From NCBI RefSeq assembly GCF_964340395.1, contig NC_135556.1, positions 4,419,501 through 4,483,500 of the forward strand: a DNA stretch of 64,000 bases, in the 5' to 3' direction. The notes beneath the pieces were generated by a model that did no database searches, was not told where the DNA came from, and saw only the letters and a list, made by a program, of their open reading frames with translations. Positions within the stretch are counted from its first letter, which is position 1; each line of letters starts with the position of its first letter. Of this stretch, positions 61,901 to 64,000 are shown in pieces. A program made the translations under genes and the position numbers. This DNA is from Glandiceps talaboti (lineage: Eukaryota > Hemichordata > Enteropneusta > Spengelidae).

Positions 61901-64000
61901 TGCAGTGTACCGTACATTTTTGGGACTTCATTGAAGTATTTTATTTACTCCTAAATATGAACTGTTTTACTTCATGTTAATAGTTTGATACAAAATGACA
62001 GTATAGTCACTTTCTGACAATAAGCCTTCCAAACAAACTGCTCCCTACTGACAAAGTGACCAGGTAGATTTATTACAACCCTATCAAATTATTCTCCTTT
62101 AATACCAGCCAAATATTTTGTATCTAAAACAAAACGTTGCTGTACCAAAGCTGTAATTGAAATATGAAATTCTTATAGAATTTCAAATATTAGAGTTTCT
62201 AGTTCTGTATTGATAATGATATTGAAATCAAATTTTAATGACATATTCCGTCACTCTCACATTGAATCCTGACAATAGATCTTAGTGTCCACCAGGAACA
62301 CTGATGACAAATTTTTAATATGGAAGTGTTTGTTATTGTTATACTTATTAATGTATTTCATTTGTCCCCTATAGGGTATCATTTGTCCCCTATAGGGTAC
62401 ACAGAATTGATTTGTGATTGCAGATAATGATGATATACATATCTTTATTCATTCTATCTTCTGTTCATCTCCCTAGGGATTGCTAACTTTGTTGTCTCGT
62501 TTCAATACCTTGTCAACAGTTTGATGTCTTTCATTCTTCACTGTGTGATCACATACAAGTGATAGTCTTTGTGCCAAAAACTGACGTGTTAGGAAGCGTT
62601 TTTGATTACTTGGACTACAGCCACTGATAAACGCTTTAACTTTTACATTGTCTAGTTTCATTTCCTTTACATCTATTCAGACAAGATGGAATTAAATTAA
62701 TCATATGGTCCATCACTAAAAAAATGAAGTGTAGGAAGCTACACCTATTACTACTTTTATTCCAGATCATGTGTTAATATTGGTATCATGGCAACTGTTG
62801 CCATGGGTACTAAAGATGGGGACTAACCATAGGGAAGCATAATAAGACAAAACAGTATAGTGTATTATTTAATCCAGAAAAATTGTGAATTTGGAGATGA
62901 TCAGATTTTGAACCACTTATTGATCAATTGTACAGCTTGAAATATTGACAGAATATGTCAATCACAAGAGACAGCACAGGGTTGTTGAAAGTAGTACGTG
63001 ATTGTTTCCATAAATCCACACACTCTTCAGTCTGCAATACTGTTGTAGTTATTTTGTAAGGTGTCTATAATTAGCATAGATTCCTAACACAAAATGTCTC
63101 CAGCAAACGATAGTTACAGAACAATTTCAGATGTTTTTTGTACTCAATTGCTACTCTTGAGAGGACAGATTATAATAACTACGAGTGGGAAACCTGTAAA
63201 GAAATGTATAAAATGTACCACTATGTGTGTAATAATTGTCAGTCTGGGCTGTAGAGTGGTTATAAATGTGAAATACTGGTCTGTAGTCTACATTCTCTGT
63301 CATCACCTAGATGATCTCAATTTTAATACCGAGGTACGCAATTGCTCACACGGCGTGATTTGAACACAATGCCTCGATCTCCTTGATAGGTTTCTGAAAA
63401 TTTACCCATTTCACCAAGTATCTGAGTTCAGATCTGAGAAGCATAAAGTATAATCATTGGCAGTGTAAGTCAGAGTGAAGCCAAACTGGGTTTGCCGTAA
63501 TAGTCGGTCTATTGAAATCACTCACTTTATGAAATTGGCGGCATTGTAAAGTAAGAGATCATATTGCCTTCTGCAGGTGATATTCGTAATCAGACAATCA
63601 GAGATGCTCTGCATGATAAATTGAAAATTTTCTACATTTATGAGTCTCGAATATTTCGCCAATTTCATTCAGAGTGTTCTTAATAATTTACTGTGTTCAT
63701 TTACTTTTCATCATTACGTTCTCCCACAGGTTGATAAGTTGTCAAGAACTGAACCCTCCAGTTAGAGAAAATAATTAAAATCAAGCCCCCATGGATGTGT
63801 TGAAACTGAAAAATAACATTTTGAATGGTAGTGCCATGTAAAAGTGAATTTAGCTTTCACCGATTTCATAATAAATTGAAAGTATTAATACTACATGTAG
63901 TTATCCTCAACAAGTAATATTTAGAAATCCCACTGTTTTGCGGAAAGTTTGAAATCTGGAACATATTCAATGCATCGAGTTTAGCCAGGCTGTAGCATCA
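58991..64000 (+). other. right end of window, no gene recognised
   Basis: AT-rich sequence with a short tandem repeat at 61060-61140 (ATAAAAGTGTGGGTTTACTG, about 3 copies) and a duplicated TTTGTCCCCTATAGGGTA at 62361-62400. The open frames at 62473-62661 (minus) and 63094-63363 (plus) show no domain I recognise. The remaining Kidins220 exons were not found. Confidence 0.45.

Overview
The window is eukaryotic nuclear DNA, AT-rich, dominated by one spliced plus-strand gene and by tandem repeats. The gene is the orthologue of Kidins220/ARMS (kinase D-interacting substrate of 220 kDa, ankyrin repeat-rich membrane-spanning protein). I could trace 20 consecutive coding exons from 3488 to 27079 with GT/AG borders and unbroken phase, giving 1077 complete codons: 12 ankyrin exons, then a KAP-family P-loop NTPase domain interrupted by four membrane segments. 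A further short exon at 47282-47350 is a plausible, unproven candidate from just before the SAM-like region. The rest of the C-terminus was not found and probably lies beyond 64000. The organism is an animal. Long introns, frequent ACATGTA words, non-LTR retrotransposon fragments and many minisatellites suggest a marine invertebrate (lophotrochozoan, hemichordate or cephalochordate), but the sequence alone does not settle the phylum.

Layout. 1-3482: possible 5' UTR exon end, then an intron with a divergent tandem repeat of about 150 bp and a CR1-like retrotransposon tail. 3483-14091: ankyrin exons 1-12; exons 2-11 are each exactly 99 bp and phase 0. 14810-27079: KAP NTPase exons 13-20, separated by arrays of 36/38 bp (16648-18691), 64 bp (19241-22022), 25 bp (25050-25495) and 29 bp (25850-26058). 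27080-64000: no confirmed exon. This part holds an L1/Tx1-like LINE remnant (about 31150-32475), a 27/36-bp array split by a minus-strand LINE fragment (35589-40080), and large arrays at 43180-44215, 44808-47248, 50185-51250 and 55815-57500. It reads as a very long intron, perhaps with one exon at 47282, or as intron plus flanking DNA. Roughly a quarter of the window is tandem repeat.

The most interesting signal is the link between minisatellites and splice junctions. The repeat unit of the 16648-18691 array is the 3' splice site of Kidins220 exon 15 plus about the first 20 coding bases of that exon; the real exon starts inside the last copy. The other end of the same exon, with its 5' splice site, is also repeated about four times at 18807-18923. 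Other arrays end 11 to 35 bp from exon borders (exon 8 acceptor, exon 9 and exon 19 donors, and the candidate exon at 47282). No tRNA, rRNA, CRISPR array or prokaryotic-style operon was seen.
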